Source: Tupaia tana (Eukaryota; Chordata; Mammalia; Scandentia; Tupaiidae). Taken from it: a stretch of DNA of 64,000 bases. The stretch spans positions 26,959,814 through 27,023,813 of the forward strand of contig JAKSZU010000012.1 in NCBI GenBank assembly GCA_026018925.1, read 5' to 3'. Below are positions 12,000 through 24,295 of this stretch, piece after piece. The notes under the pieces are model-generated. The model searched no databases and was not told where the DNA came from. It worked only from the letters and a program-made list of their open reading frames with translations. Each line of letters begins with the position of its first letter. The first letter of the stretch is position 1. A program made the position numbers and the translations under genes.

Positions 12000-12002
<3 letters not shown>
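11430..12002. other. Intergenic, no gene seen
   Basis: AT-rich. The stretch at about 11940-11975 (ACTCAGCATTTAATAAATG) looks like a short L2/MIR 3' relic. Confidence 0.4.
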
Positions 12003-12042
<40 letters not shown>

Positions 12043-12313
12043 GCCAGAGGGCATAGGTGCTTGCTGCGTCGAGATAGAGGGAGGAAAAGGGAAAGTGAGA
12101 AAGCACCACCTTCTCCCATAAAGCATCACTCCCCCCATGGGGACTATCATGCTGCAATCCCTTCTCTTCCATTTGTCCCTCCTCCCTGGATTTTGAACAT
12201 GCATACACACACAGACACTCAGCATGTTTTTCAAGCTGCCAGGATCAGGACTCAAATTGCATTTGGACATGTGGGAGTCCAGAACCTTAACCATGATGCC
12301 ACCTGCTGGACCC
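12003..12313 (-). repeat. Long-subtype SINE with 37-bp poly(T)
   Basis: A poly(T) at 12006-12042 is the reverse complement of the A tail. Internal blocks and CCACCTGCTGGACCC at the head are clear. Confidence 0.85.
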
Positions 12314-12648
12314 TGAACAGAGACATTATTGATCTCAAAGAACCCAACCACGAAACTGAACCTGATTCTGCTGCTAACGAACCTTGGAAAAATGGTTCGA
12401 GTGGGTCATCATCTTAGATACTGAAATGCACACAAAATGTTGAGGGAGGTCACGATAGGTAAGAATTAGATTCAAGGGAAAATTACTCAAGGAATAAAGG
12501 GGAGTAATGTGCTCATAAAGAGTTTGACTGTATGGCATGAAGATGTTTTATGTTTGATTTTGGTAGTGAGAAACAAAAAACACCGATTTCCTATTGAGGA
12601 TGTATGGGGTAGGCTATCTTAAACAAGTATATGAAAATGCTTGCTTTT

Positions 12649-12681
12649 ATTATTTTATTATTATTATTATTATTATTATTT
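12649..12681. repeat. (TTA)n microsatellite
   Basis: About ten TTA repeats. Confidence 0.9.
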
Positions 12682-12785
12682 TGCTTAATTATAGCTGCTT
12701 GGGTAGGTTTGGAGTGGGATTTCATTGTGGTTTTGGTTTGCATTTTATGTGTCAATGGTTATTTGTTGTTTAAGTCATTATCCCA

Positions 12786-13021
12786 TTTAAAAATAAATTA
12801 TTTATTTATTTATTTCATGAGAGAGAGAGAGAGAGAGAAAGAGATGAGTACCCCCAGCAAAATCTTCATGCCACATCCTACCTCCAGGTTCAACCAGTCA
12901 GGATCATGAGCATGCTTGAGTGTGTCTTGCACACATGGGGATCTTAGGATGTGAACCTAGGACCTTCACAATTGGTCTCAGCATCATGGTGTATTACCAC
13001 TGCTCCATGGTAGCTGGTCCC
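12786..13021 (-). repeat. Diverged SINE
   Basis: (TTTA)n tail complement, a (GA)n block, GGTTCAACCAGTCAGGATCA, and CCATGGTAGCTGGTCCC at the head end. Confidence 0.7.
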
Positions 13022-13990
13022 AGTTTTTTGAGGGGAGGGTTTTCTGTTTGTTTTTGAGTTCTAAGAATTCTTCATATATTCTGAATATTAAGCCCTTATA
13101 AAATAAATATTTGCATTTTACTTCCTTGATAAAGTCCTTTTTGCATGAATATTTTAATTTGAATGAAGTCAGATTTACCTGTTTTTCTTTTGTTACTCAT
13201 GCTTTTGTGTAATATGTAACAATCTATTGTTAAATTTAAATTCATAAAGATTTACCCCCACATATTCTTGTAACATTTTTATAGTTTTAACTCTTAGTTT
13301 TAGACAATTGCTTAATTTTTAGGCATGCAGTTTTTTAATGCAAGTTTGAAAAAATAAATATGAAAAATATTAGCATCACTGCTAGAAAACATAACTTACC
13401 AATTACAATACATAGACATTTTTATACATTATAAAACTGAATACTTAAGACAAAGGGGATTTGACAATGTAGACACTTAGATCAAAGAACAGACTGCAGC
13501 ATCAAGAAATAGATTAATATTTGTATGATAATTTAAAATAAAGTACATGTAGACTCTCATAATGATTGAGGAAATATTAGATCACCATTTAAGGCATAAT
13601 GTTGGAAATAATTGCTTATACATTTAAGAATAATTAATTGGATTCCCTAATCACCCAAGTCCTCCAAACAGGTTGCAGATAGACTTAAGGCATGCTCTCT
13701 CTGTCTCTCACTGTTTCAAACACTCTCTCTCCATCACTGTTAATGTCTCCATTTCTGTTATCACTATCTGCAGCACTCTTTATCTGTATCCATAATTCTA
13801 GCAAAATCTATAGCCTTATCTTTGTAACTATATATTTCTCTATATATGAAATAATGTTTTAAGAATAAAAAGTTTCAGATATAAAAAAAGTTACACTGAT
13901 AACATGAAAGCTACATAAGGCACTATTTTATATGACAGAGTTAATGAAAAGAGACCCGCAAAAATGAATAAACGTATTAAGAGTAATTCC
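13022..13990. other. Intergenic, no gene seen
   Basis: AT-rich. The part around 13030-13330 (TTCTAAGAATTCTTCATATATTC..., then ...ATTTTTATAGTTTTAACTC...) has the look of an old L1 ORF2/3' antisense relic, but I cannot support a family call. Confidence 0.35.
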
Positions 13991-13993
13991 CTG

Positions 13994-14270
13994 TTTTTTT
14001 TTTTGTTTGTTTTTAAGATGTTTTTTGCCATACGTTGTTTGTGCTCACTGGAGAGAGAGACACACACAGCCACACAGAGACAGTGAGAGAAAGAGTGAGA
14101 AATCACCCCCTGGGGGATGGCCATGCCACAATCTCTTCTCCATGTTTTTCCTAGGATCTTGGGCAAGCTTGCACACACATCTGGCAAGAGTTTCATGAGA
14201 TCCAGGACTTGAACTATGGTCGGACATGTCAAAGTCCAGCAATGTAGCCACTACGTCACCTGCTGGCCGC
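13994..14270 (-). repeat. Long-subtype SINE
   Basis: TTTTTTGCCATACGTTGTTT, GAGAAATCACCCCCTGGGGG, and CACCTGCTGGCC at the head. Confidence 0.85.
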
Positions 14271-15176
14271 CTATTCCCTTACTTTTGCATTATCTTGTTC
14301 TCATGTATTTTCCCTGACATGCCCTTCAGTGAGAAACATTCCATCTCTTTCTCTATAATCCACCTGAAGTTTCTGAGGATAATTATTTTTCCATAATTGC
14401 TCCTTGAGGAACTCTTACTCCTTCTACCCCTCCTCTAGTAAGCTAAGTACATATAAACAGAGATATCCACTATGCTCATAGCACAGTTGGAAGTTATTGG
14501 AAGCACAGGAGACACATGGCTTGTTGAACCTGTTCACAGCTCCATCGGGATAAATACCTCATATCCAAGATCAGCTGTACGTATGCCTGATGGTGTTCCG
14601 GGGCTGGCTTGCAACAGCTTGAGAAAGTAGATTATTCACATTTGAGCTGTTCATTTGGTAGCATCAGGTTGAAATTGGTCATTATGGAGTATTTAAATCA
14701 CAGAAGTTGGCAACTGTTACAAATCAAGGATTTCTATTTGGAGAACTAATTGTTGAACATTTATTACCTACTTCACTGATTGTACTTAAGAATCGTGGTC
14801 TTTCAGTTATCATCTTCAAACCTGAGCCCTGTCCTAAATTCCATTTCTGGCCCCTAACCTTAGCAGCTATGGCTCTGCTATATATGAGTGAATTTTGGAG
14901 TTAATAACCTTGGTCAGACATCTAACTTCAGCTCTGCAAAGCCCCACCATCACAGTTAGCTTGTAAGACCCTTATAGTTCTGATGTTCTCAGCTCTCATC
15001 CCAGGTTCTAGCAACTGTAGGAAGAACAAACTGGTAAGTTAGAAAAAGATGTTGGGAAAACACTCCATGCTGGGAGAAATTATCCCTATGTTCTAATATA
15101 TTAAATTGTTCTTTTTATTTTATGTGTTAAATATTTGCTGTGTTCTAAGTATAATGATAAATAATATAACCATATT

Positions 15177-15423
15177 ATCTTTTTATTTGCCAGAGGGCTT
15201 ATGTGCTTGTAGGAGACATAGAGAAAGAGAGAGAGAAATTAAAAGCAAGAAAGCACCCCGCCCCCCCGCCCGGGGTTGGTCACACCACAATCCTTTCTTC
15301 TATATCCTTTCTAAACTTTGGGCATGCATGCACTAGCACCTGGTATGTTTTTCAAGCACCCAGGTCTGAGACTTGAACTGTAGAACTAGACATATCTTAA
15401 CGGCCTTGCTATGGGCTGCCCCC
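15177..15423 (-). repeat. Diverged long-subtype SINE
   Basis: TTTGCCAGAGGGCTTATGTG, a C/G-rich CACCCCGCCCCCCCGCCC block, and a CTTGCTATGGGCTGCCCCC head. Confidence 0.75.
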
Positions 15424-15939
15424 ATATATTATCTTGTTTCACTATTATTGTGCTATATCAAATATCTAGTCTCAGATAATTTAGTGTCTTCCCCAGCCCC
15501 TAACACACACAAACACAAGATGACAAGTCTGCTAAGTGTTAGAACCAGGAATGCTTTTTATTACTGTTATATCACCTTCTATTTTACCTCAGTCACTCTC
15601 ATTACAAAGTAGACCAGTTACCATTTCCTTCTATCCTAATTTCCTTGTGAACCTGTCATCTGTGCTTATTATCAGTGTATTTCACTGCTGTAAGTGACTC
15701 AGCTTGAGATTTGTAGTAATGACTTCTGTGTTTGGCACGTAGCCCATGTAAGAACATTCCTCTATGTGTCAGTCAGGATTCTCTTCCATATATGTGGCTT
15801 AAATGAGCCCTTGTTTTAGAAATATGCCCTTTTCTCTCCTCTTCTGAGGAAATGTCTTTCATATGACTCTCAGAAGATACACAACAGCTGATTAGAAATT
15901 TATTTATTCCTGCACCCATGCGCTTTCCAGAATCTTCAG
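15424..15939. other. Region just upstream of the OR51 exon
   Basis: About 500 bp with no recognisable repeat. The AG at 15929-15930, after CATGCGCTTTCC, could be the acceptor joining 5'-UTR exons to the coding exon. The tract is short, so this is tentative. Confidence 0.35.
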
Positions 15940-16905
15940 ATGAAGCTTCACCATAGCATTTCTAATGGTTCCCTAGAGTTCACACCTGCAACATTCACTC
16001 TTGTTGGCATCCCAGGACTGGAGGCAGAACATATCTGGATATCCATCCCCTTCTGTCTGATGTACACTATCATCTTCCTGGGAAATGGCATCATTCTTCA
16101 CATTATCCGGATTGACCCTGGCTTGCATCAACCCATGTACTATTTTCTGGCCATGCTGGCCTTTGTTGAGCTTGGTGTCTCTGCTTCCACCTTGCCCACT
16201 GTGCTAAGCATCTTCCTCTTTGGCATTAATGATATCAGTTTTGGTGGTTGTCTCTTCCAGATGTTTTCTATGCACTCTTTTACCCTCATGGAGTCTGGCG
16301 TCCTTCTGGCTATGTCTGTGGACCGATTTGTGGCTATCTACAGCCCATTGCACTACACGACCATTCTAACAATTCCCCGCATCACTGGAATGGGTGCCAC
16401 CATTGCCCTGAGAAGTGTCATGCTCATGCTCCCATTGCTCTTTCTCCTAAAGCGACTGCCTTTCTGTGGTCACAACGCCCTCACACACTCGTATTGCCTC
16501 CACTCAGATCTGATCAAATTGCCTTGTGGAGACACGCGCCCCAATAGCATCCTGGGTCTGTTTGTCATCACCTCCACATTTGGTTTTGACTCCTTACTTA
16601 TTGTGGTTTCTTATGTGTTAATTCTTCACACAGTACTGGGAATAGCTTCTGGGGCAGGGCGGTGGAGGGCCCTCAATACATGTGTGTCACACATATGTGC
16701 TGTGCTGGTGTACTATGTGCCCATGATTAGCCTCTCTTTGATGCACCGTTTTGGACGCCATTTGCCTCCACTCCTGCAGACTGTCATGGCCAATGCCTAC
16801 CTCTTCTTCCCACCTGTGGTCAACCCCATTGTCTATAGCATCAAAACCAAGGAAATTCGCAATAGCATTGTTCGTACACTCTCTAGAAAGAGAGGAAGGG
16901 TCTAA
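15940..16905 (+). CDS. Class I olfactory receptor, OR51 family
   Basis: Seven-transmembrane odorant receptor, 321 residues in a single exon. Visible: NGS glycosylation site at 9-11, GIPGLE at 23-28, GN at 48-49, LHQPMYYF at 62-69, Cys104, MSVDRFVAIY at 125-134, SYCLHSD at 184-190 with Cys186, RALNTCVSHICAV at 243-255 and NPIVYS at 295-300. SYCLH in the second extracellular loop and the VSHICAVL segment are typical of OR51 and separate it from the OR52 neighbours. Tyr134 replaces the very conserved Cys at the end of the DRYVAIC motif. The frame is otherwise intact and looks functional. Which OR51 gene it matches is unclear: it does not look like human OR51V1 as I remember it, and OR51A1 (a human pseudogene nearby) is a candidate by position only. 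Confidence 0.95.
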   Translation: MKLHHSISNGSLEFTPATFTLVGIPGLEAEHIWISIPFCLMYTIIFLGNGIILHIIRIDPGLHQPMYYFLAMLAFVELGVSASTLPTVLSIFLFGINDISFGGCLFQMFSMHSFTLMESGVLLAMSVDRFVAIYSPLHYTTILTIPRITGMGATIALRSVMLMLPLLFLLKRLPFCGHNALTHSYCLHSDLIKLPCGDTRPNSILGLFVITSTFGFDSLLIVVSYVLILHTVLGIASGAGRWRALNTCVSHICAVLVYYVPMISLSLMHRFGRHLPPLLQTVMANAYLFFPPVVNPIVYSIKTKEIRNSIVRTLSRKRGRV

Positions 16906-17808
16906 CAGAGACAGCTGATGCTCTGAGAGCACAGTACATAGATCAGAATTCATTGCTTGGATATTAACTTTGAAAATGTAAAAATATTTTATAGCTTATT
17001 ATTACTTGGTAGTGAGCTTTAAGATTTAATAGATGAAGAAAAGAAATACAGTGTCATAGTTTCTCTTGAGAATAGAGAATGTTATTACTCTAAAGTAAAA
17101 TTAAATAAGGAGGCATAGAGTCTGGGTTTTTTTCCTGGAGAGGACACTGCCTGTTAAATCTTTGAACACAGAGTTCAGTGTCATTTCCTCCTAGGAACAG
17201 GTAGAAAGGGTTCTTAGGAAATTTGTGTTTCAAGGTACATTCAAATTAGTAAAACTATTTGTAAAAATAATAAAACTCCTAGGAGCCACCATCATGAAGA
17301 TTAAGCTTATAGTTTCAGCAGGTACGAGATCTACTTCAGACATAGGAGGCACTCTATCTGGACCAACAGAAAGGTTTTTCAATTTCTTAATGCAAAAATA
17401 TGAGCTATTCCTTTCTAATTAGTATCCTCAGCACAAAAACTGGACTGTTCTCTACATAACAGAACACAAAAAGTAACAGTACAAAAATATTTTAAAGAAA
17501 AATAAACTCTATGCAGTGAAATTCTGGAGTTCTGAAGATCACTGGTACATCTGTTGGTGACAAAATGGACATGAGGAATCAGAAACCTGATATTAGAAAG
17601 GCTCACCAAGGCTGAGTCAAAGTGACACAGACAATAGGGGTGCTGCTGGGTGATGCTGGAGGAGGTACGGGGAAGGTCCAGGTTCATGTGTGGGGTCTAC
17701 TTAACATTCTGGGCAGTGATCATGGTGTGAAGACCCTGTGGAGGGTATCTGCCTTTCTCCAACCCACCGTCCATATCTCCTACATAAATATTTAAGAAAA
17801 GCTCAACA
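16906..17808. other. Intergenic, no gene seen
   Basis: Downstream flank of the OR51 exon. No coding exon and no clear repeat. Confidence 0.5.
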
Positions 17809-18082
17809 GGGCCAGCAGGTGGCATAGTTATTGGGCAGCTGGATCCCACATGGTCAACTGAATGGTTCAAGTCCTGAACCCGGCTAGAGTTGCATGCTGG
17901 ATGTGTGTACATGTATGCCCAGAATACAGAGAGAAGAATGGAGAAGAAGGGATTAGATCATGGTCATCTCGTGTGTGTGTGGCAGGGTGCTTTGTCACTT
18001 TCCCTTTCTTGCTCTCGTTCTCCTCTCTTCCCTGTCTCTCACTGGCAAATATATGCACCCTATAGCAATTAGAAAAAAAAAG
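17809..18082 (+). repeat. Long-subtype SINE
   Basis: Head GGGCCAGCAGGTGGCATAG, B-box-like GGTTCAAGTCC, GGAGAAGAAGGGATTAGATC and a short A tail. Confidence 0.85.
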
Positions 18083-18089
18083 TCCTGAC

Positions 18090-18940
18090 AATTGGAATGC
18101 AAAATGGAAATATAGAGGATACAAGAGTGGTAAAATGTTGAGAAGTTTTGAAACTGTATAATGGATATATGGGGTGATTATAATATTTTGTTTCCTGTGT
18201 ATATGTTTGAAGTTTCTGTAATAAAATTATTCAAAAAATTATATTAAGTATGACGGTATTAAATCTTCATTAATTGAATATGTTTCATGAAATAAAGACA
18301 ACTTTCAGCTGGTCAGAAGCATTTGTTCAAAACTCTTTGACTCTAGGAAATAACTTTATTTTTAATATTATTAAAATAATATTATTATTTTAATAAATAA
18401 TTGTGTTAAATATTAAATATTTTAATAAATATTTTTTGATAAACCAATGGTCAGAAAAAAATAACATGAACTAATAATATTGGTTTAGAAGGAAATGCTT
18501 TAAAAAATCAGAAATTCATGCTTCTGTAATAACCTCAGTTGACATGAATCACTCTGTAGCAGATATGCTTCTGATTAAGAAGAACATAGGGAAGAAAGAA
18601 CTTGAGATGATCTCTCAGTCAGGCCTTGTAGGGCTTGAGTTTTTTTTTTTCCCTGATAAATTTTGACATCCACAAACTACAATGAACCTCCTCATAAACC
18701 ATATATATGGTCTTGAATGATTATTGATTAAGCAAGTATTGAGAGAGATAAGTATATAATAATGGATTCACACACACATATGTATTTGTTTTTTCTAATG
18801 TACTCAACTTACTGATTTTTTTCATTTATATATACCTTGAACATACATAATTTAGTAAAATAATAAAAATGGGCTAGGACATTTAAATAAACTAGTCCTT
18901 AACTTTTCAGAAAGTTAAGTAATATTTCACTTAAGTAATA
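18090..18940. other. Intergenic, no gene seen
   Basis: Very AT-rich, including a TTTAATATTATTAAAATAAT-type stretch at about 18360-18440. Nothing coding. Confidence 0.5.
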
Positions 18941-18949
18941 TTTACTTTC

Positions 18950-19640
18950 ATAAGTATTTCCAAAGCAACAATTATTGATAACCTTCATCACAATCCTACA
19001 AATAAGAGTAGTATTATTTTCATTGTTCAATTGAAAATGATAGAAAATTGATATAAATGATCAAGATCACATGGTAGAAAAAATGTACACCAAAGAATTA
19101 ACTCTGCAATTTGATGTTGTACATTTGAATTAGATATCGTAAGGTTCAAATCCTCACTGTCTTATTAGTAGCTGTGAGATCTTGCTGATAATTTGACTAC
19201 TTTAACTACTTTTTTTCTCAGTTGTAACAAAATAGGGTCTAGCTTTGAAAATCCTGAAGAGTAAACAAAAATGATACATTTAAAGAGCTCACATAGTTCC
19301 TGGTCTAATTTGCTTGGTAAGTAGTTATACTTTTTTTTAGTCATTTCTTTCTCAGCAATCTAAGATATCTGAACCACACAGCCAAGTTTCATAATGCCTC
19401 TTAATAGTTATATCTTTTAGTTCTCAGTTCAAAAATACTAATAATTAGTCATAAATTTATTTAACAAAAACTCTATACTGAATATCGTACTAGGTGATTT
19501 GTGTAGATTAGCAAATTTAATCCACAGAACAACTGCATGAAGCAATTGTCAACATTTTATACATGTTGCAGGCATATGCTAAGCCACAGAATTAATGAGG
19601 TACAAAAATCAGAGTTCAAAACTAGGCAATTAAATTTAAA
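18950..19640 (+). repeat. Cluster of MIR/L2-type relics
   Basis: Three stretches fit old MIR/L2 pieces. About 18960-19085 resembles the 'bases, then gagg-like, then GATCACATGGTAG' end. About 19110-19315 has AAGGTTCAAATCCTCACTG and AGTAGCTGTGAGATCTTG. About 19440-19640 has TTAATCCACAGAACAACTGC and ATCAGAGTTCAAAACTAGGC. All are highly diverged, so they predate the SINEs. Confidence 0.55.
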
Positions 19641-19849
19641 AACTCATTATTTAACCAACCATGTTGTGAGAACTTTCATAGCTTAGAATTCAAATCTAAT
19701 TTAAAAATTGGAATTTGAAGAATACAAAGTAATAACATAAATCTGATTTATAGAGCAAAATATATTCAACTCAGGTTCCCCTAAATCCAGTTATACAATT
19801 AAGATATTTAAATGTTTCCTCAAGATGATCATGATTTAGAAAAATATTC

Positions 19850-20720
19850 ATGCCCCAAGGTTTTATGCATTAGAATTTGAATATTTCCACAAAATCCATG
19901 TGTTGGGACTTGATAGTATTGTTAAGTGAAAACTTCTACTGGAGTCTCTAAGTGTGATAGATAATGTCCTTAAGTCAGTACCCCCAATGACTGAATTCTG
20001 ATGTGTATATGAAGAGAAGAAATGAAGCAGTCAAAACAAGCTACATGGATATACGTAGTGCTTTGCTCTGTTAAATGTTTATCTTCTACCATTGTGTGAT
20101 ACCTCTAAACTTCTGTTTTAGGAGGAACCAAATTGGGAGTTGCCTGCCCATGATGTTTACCAGTTCCAAAGAACACACTCAGAAGTTCAGCAGAGAAAGA
20201 CATAAGTTCACTTACTAGGCAAGCTCCATTAATGGCTGGGTGGAGAATGGTCCATGCAATTACAGGCTTGGTTTAAACACCACGAGCAAAACATGCATAA
20301 ATCAAATAAAGACATACATTGTTTAGGGGTTTTGATACCAGATCAGCTTATCTCACTAGAATCAGCAGGATATCTCTGGATTAGCTTTGGTGTTTACTGG
20401 CTCTAGTGTTGCAATGTTTACTGTGGGAGAGGTGTGAGGCATACCTCTGAAACAGCCCAAGCCATGGCCAGTTCCATGAGATAAGGGAATGGTCATGAGG
20501 GGCTTACAAAGTTCAGCTGGGCCAGTAGTCAGATCTCATAGGAACTGGGGGAAGAGGGAGCGGAGAAGGAGAGCTCAATGTATGGAGCTTACCCTCATCT
20601 TCCCTTACCCTCAACTTCCCAGTTCCCAGAACTGTGAGTCAAGATAATCCCTACTCTTAAATTTTCCCAGTCCCAAACCGTTGTGTTAACAAATACAATA
20701 ATAGACTAAAGCAATGATCT
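19850..20720 (+). repeat. Old interspersed repeat, interrupted
   Basis: AAAATCCATGTGTTGGGACT near 19895 and TTCCCAGAACTGTGAGTCAA near 20625 match two ends of a widespread old mammalian repeat (the 'aattcatatgttgaa ... ccagaactgtgagaaata' type). The part in between at about 20160-20580 does not fit and may be a later insertion of unknown type. Confidence 0.35.
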
Positions 20721-20885
20721 TTATAAAACAGGCCTTACACTTACCACCAGTTTAGACGGTAGGAGATGGATTCTCTTCAAACTCTCAACTCCCTCACCTT
20801 AATAAGCTGTCATGTCAGATCCAGTGGGTCAACTTTTTGTTCTTAAGGTTACAAAAAAAAAAAAAAAAAAAAAAAAGAATACAAT

Positions 20886-20968
20886 TATTGGGTTTTGGAA
20901 AAGTCATGATGTATGTTTCTATGTTTTTCTATGCAAAAATGTGTCATGACTTTTCTGATGATCCAATA
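20886..20968. mobile_element. Mariner-type MITE, copy 2
   Basis: TATTGGGTTTTGGAAAAGTC at one end and GACTTTTCTGATGATCCAATA at the other. Preceded by a 25-bp poly(A). Confidence 0.85.
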
Positions 20969-20989
20969 AAAACAACTTAATTTTATGTA

Positions 20990-21540
20990 TTATGTTTTAC
21001 CAAACATTATTTATTCTAAATTATTTTCTAGATGTGGTGGGGCTTATTCTTAGAATCTCACCAAGAACCTGTCTCATATCATTGATATTTTATAAGTCAG
21101 TTTAGGGTAGTTTTTACTGTAGTAATAAATAGTCACCAAATCTCAGTGGACTAAAACCTATAGTTTCTCTCTCATGCTAGGTTGACAATGTGGATACAGG
21201 GTGAAGAGTTGGATTATGTTCCATAAAGTCATCACTAAAAGAAGCTGACAGAGCTTGTTACCATTTCAGTGTGAATCTCTTAGATTACATTACAAGTACA
21301 GTAAAAGAACATGGAGTTTGTGATGGTTAATTTTGGCTGTCACCATGACTGAATTAAAAGAGCCCTGGAAAGCTGGCGAAATATTGTTTCTAAGTGTGTC
21401 TGCGAGGGTGTTGCTGACAAGATTAGATGAGGGTCAGTGGGCCAAAAAAGACCCATCTTCAGTGTGGGCATGCAACATACAGTTGGCTAGGAGCTTTGGA
21501 GGGACAAAGAGAGGAAGTTAAGGAACGTCTGGTTTTACAT
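20990..21540 (+). repeat. Old mammalian repeat relics (L1M/MER type)
   Basis: CAAATCTCAGTGGACTAAAA at about 21138 and GTGATGGTTAATTTTGGCTG at about 21321, followed by GTGTGTCTGCGAGGGTGTT, are recognisable phrases of two abundant old mammalian repeats. Exact families cannot be settled by eye. Confidence 0.4.
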
Positions 21541-21596
21541 AGATACGGATGGTGAAGATGGCTATAGATATGTAAATATATTATGCTTTGGGACAC

Positions 21597-21680
21597 TATT
21601 GGGCTGTTGGAAAAGTCATGACACATTTTTCTATGTTTTTCTATTCAGAAATGCATCATGACTTTTCCAACAGCCCAATA
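21597..21680. mobile_element. Mariner-type MITE, near-perfect palindrome
   Basis: 84 bp with TA at both outer edges and perfect terminal inverted repeats of about 25 bp (left arm from 21597, TATTGGGCTGTTGGAAAAG). The centre is about 30 bp. Structure and size are those of miniature Tc1/mariner derivatives such as human MADE1. It has no coding capacity. This is the best-preserved copy of five in the window. Confidence 0.9.
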
Positions 21681-22144
21681 TTTCCACGTCTGTCCTTTTT
21701 AATAGGTAAAATCTTAGACAAATGTGTGATGACTTGATTAGAGGTCCACATGATAGGCTTAGATATGTTTATAAAAGCTGGTTTCTTTGAGAATGCAACT
21801 AAATTGACAATGAGAAATTGAAAAAAAAAGGGAAAAATGAGACTGAAGTAGAACAAGATAGAAATGTATAATAAAGACAAATGACAACTGGTTTTTGGGG
21901 GAGCTAGAAAGAGAAAAATAACTTTACACTTGAAAGAAATGGCTCAAGTATATTTATTTTAATAGGATGGAATTGGCTTAGAAACATGTCTGAATTTAAG
22001 CAGAATTTAGAGTTTTGAATCTAAGAACTACAGTAAAGGAAGTCAACTTGTAAAAGGAAAAGTGCATATCAAATTCTCTGTCTTTAACTAGGGGGAAAAG
22101 GACAGAGAGAGGAAGTTTCTCAATTCTATAAATAGTTATAGGGA

Positions 22145-22650
22145 TATTGACTGTGGATGAACCCATGAGGGTTAACTTAAAATCTACTGGGTCCCTCATG
22201 GTTTTGGCTACTCTCTAGGCAATCTTTCATTCCATGTTTATAACGTCTCTTCCTATTCCTCTGCACATTCATTAGGGAACATTAAAATTGGTATTTAGAG
22301 GTGTTCTCTAGATTGAGCTCCAGAAATTTATGCCATGTCCCAGAATGCAGCAGGACTTACAGCGAGTTCTGTTGGACAATGAGCACAAACATGGTCTCAG
22401 ACAGACTTATGAAAGAAGAGCATTTGCATTGCAGAGACAAGGAAAGTGTGAAAAGTGATCCCAGTGATGTCAACAGTATCACTTCGTGAACGTCCTCACA
22501 TCACATGGATTAGACTTCATGTTGTTAACTGGGAACTGTTCCAAAGAGTGAAGATAGAAAGTAGAGCCATTGAAGATCACAGAACTCCAGAAAATGAAAC
22601 TAGAATCCAGGGAGGAGAAGAACTGATGCATGATGAGTCAAAGTGATATG
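22145..22650 (+). promoter_or_regulatory. Conserved upstream block shared by three paralogues
   Basis: This stretch, about 3 kb before the ATG, is well kept in all three units (B about 31840-32350, C about 60365-60880). OR genes usually have one or more 5'-UTR exons a few kb upstream, so it may hold a promoter or first exon. I see the conservation; the role is inference. Short open frames across it are not conserved between copies and do not look coding. Confidence 0.35.
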
Positions 22651-24295
22651 AAAAACTGACAATATACTTCCAGGATCTGGTAAGAGCAACACCAGCTCCC
22701 CCCGCCACCCCTCACAAACATAACAACCAGGCAGTAAGTACACTATTCCTAAACTAATCTCCATAACTTGTTATTAGCCACTTTTCCACAAACAGTCTGT
22801 CCAATTACCCAGATACTTACATACTCCCCCAACTACCATCCCGCTACCTGTACCTGCTAGGTAATGCTCACACACAGCCCCCTACTCTTGAGTAAGTCAG
22901 ACACTGTAATTGCTCTTAAAAGACTCTTTGTTTTAATTTTGATTATCATAAGAGGGGAAATATATGTGCTCCTACTAAAGAGTGTAAGTTACTTATGGGT
23001 GAGAGTTTCATACAATTATGCATATAGGTGCCAATAGAAATCACAGAACTTATTTGACCAAACTTGTTTATAATATAAAAAAAATCACTGATACAGCCTT
23101 CCTATCATTAAATGTCCCCTGCTGATGTGATTTTTTTTTTTTACTTGAGGGTTAAGCAATATTAATTACAGCTATTTCCCGAATTCCTGACATACTAGTT
23201 ACATTGAATTCGTAGTAAGCTAACACATGAGTTTGCTAACAAGAGCAACTTTATTGGAAAGTCTGAGAAAGAAATGGAATGAAATTTTTTTTTTCACAGA
23301 ATCACACAAATTTCTGTAATGTATTTCTTCAGAATTTTTTGCATCCAAATAAGTAATTGTTAAAAGTGATGATTTTGATCAAAAAAATTTCATAGGATAT
23401 GAAAACCCAAGTTTTCAGAAAATTCCGCAGTTGATGAAGTCTTCTTCACTTATTTATACCTCTTTTCTGAAATACTTCTGATGCCTGAAAGTCTCTTCTC
23501 TATTTTATCTATCCAGTTCTATATTTGATTCCTTTAATTTATCCTTCAACCCTTCATTTTCTTGTTGGTTCTAATGTCTGAACTCAAAAAACTATACAAA
23601 CCTTCCAATTACTTATGCTACGTTAAAAACTAATGAGTATTTATTGACCCAATCTCATTCTAATGATAGCTCTGAACAGTTTAAATTTAGGAAACTAGTC
23701 CTCTTTTTTGACTAATTACTCATGTTCCCAGAATTTTCTAAGTGCAGTTCATCAGGAATTGGTCCACTGTGTCATGAACTCATTCCATACACTGTGTTAA
23801 TAGTCTTGTCTCTTAGAGAATCCTCCTCTCTAGATATTCTTCTAAAGAGAGTACATAAGTTAAACTATTTTAAGAACAAGACTCATTTTAAGGATTTCTT
23901 TGGCTAGAAAAATAGTAAAGAGAAAATACAATTTTAGATGTTATTTAAAAGTAACAAGGAGTTTTCGCTCAGACTTGTCAAAAGTATACATAGATTAGAA
24001 AGATCTTTTCTAAAGCACTTGCTACATACGCTTGTGAAAGGATGAGTCTCACACATGGTAAGCATGATAAAGATAGCTATAGATATATAAATACATGACT
24101 CACTGGGTATCTACTTTATCTCTATCCTCTCTTATAGAGAAGAATTTACACTAATGCGCTGCTCAGTTTCTGAAAATTTGTTGGTGCAAACGCTTTCTGA
24201 CACCCAGATAACTGGGAATAATAGAGAATCTAAGGAGGTAGCTGAACTGTGAGGAATGGACAGATTCATTAAACTCTAATTAAAATATATTTTTC

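Noticed and set aside
12040-12417. 125-codon frame
   Set aside because: Nearly all of it lies inside a reverse-oriented SINE.
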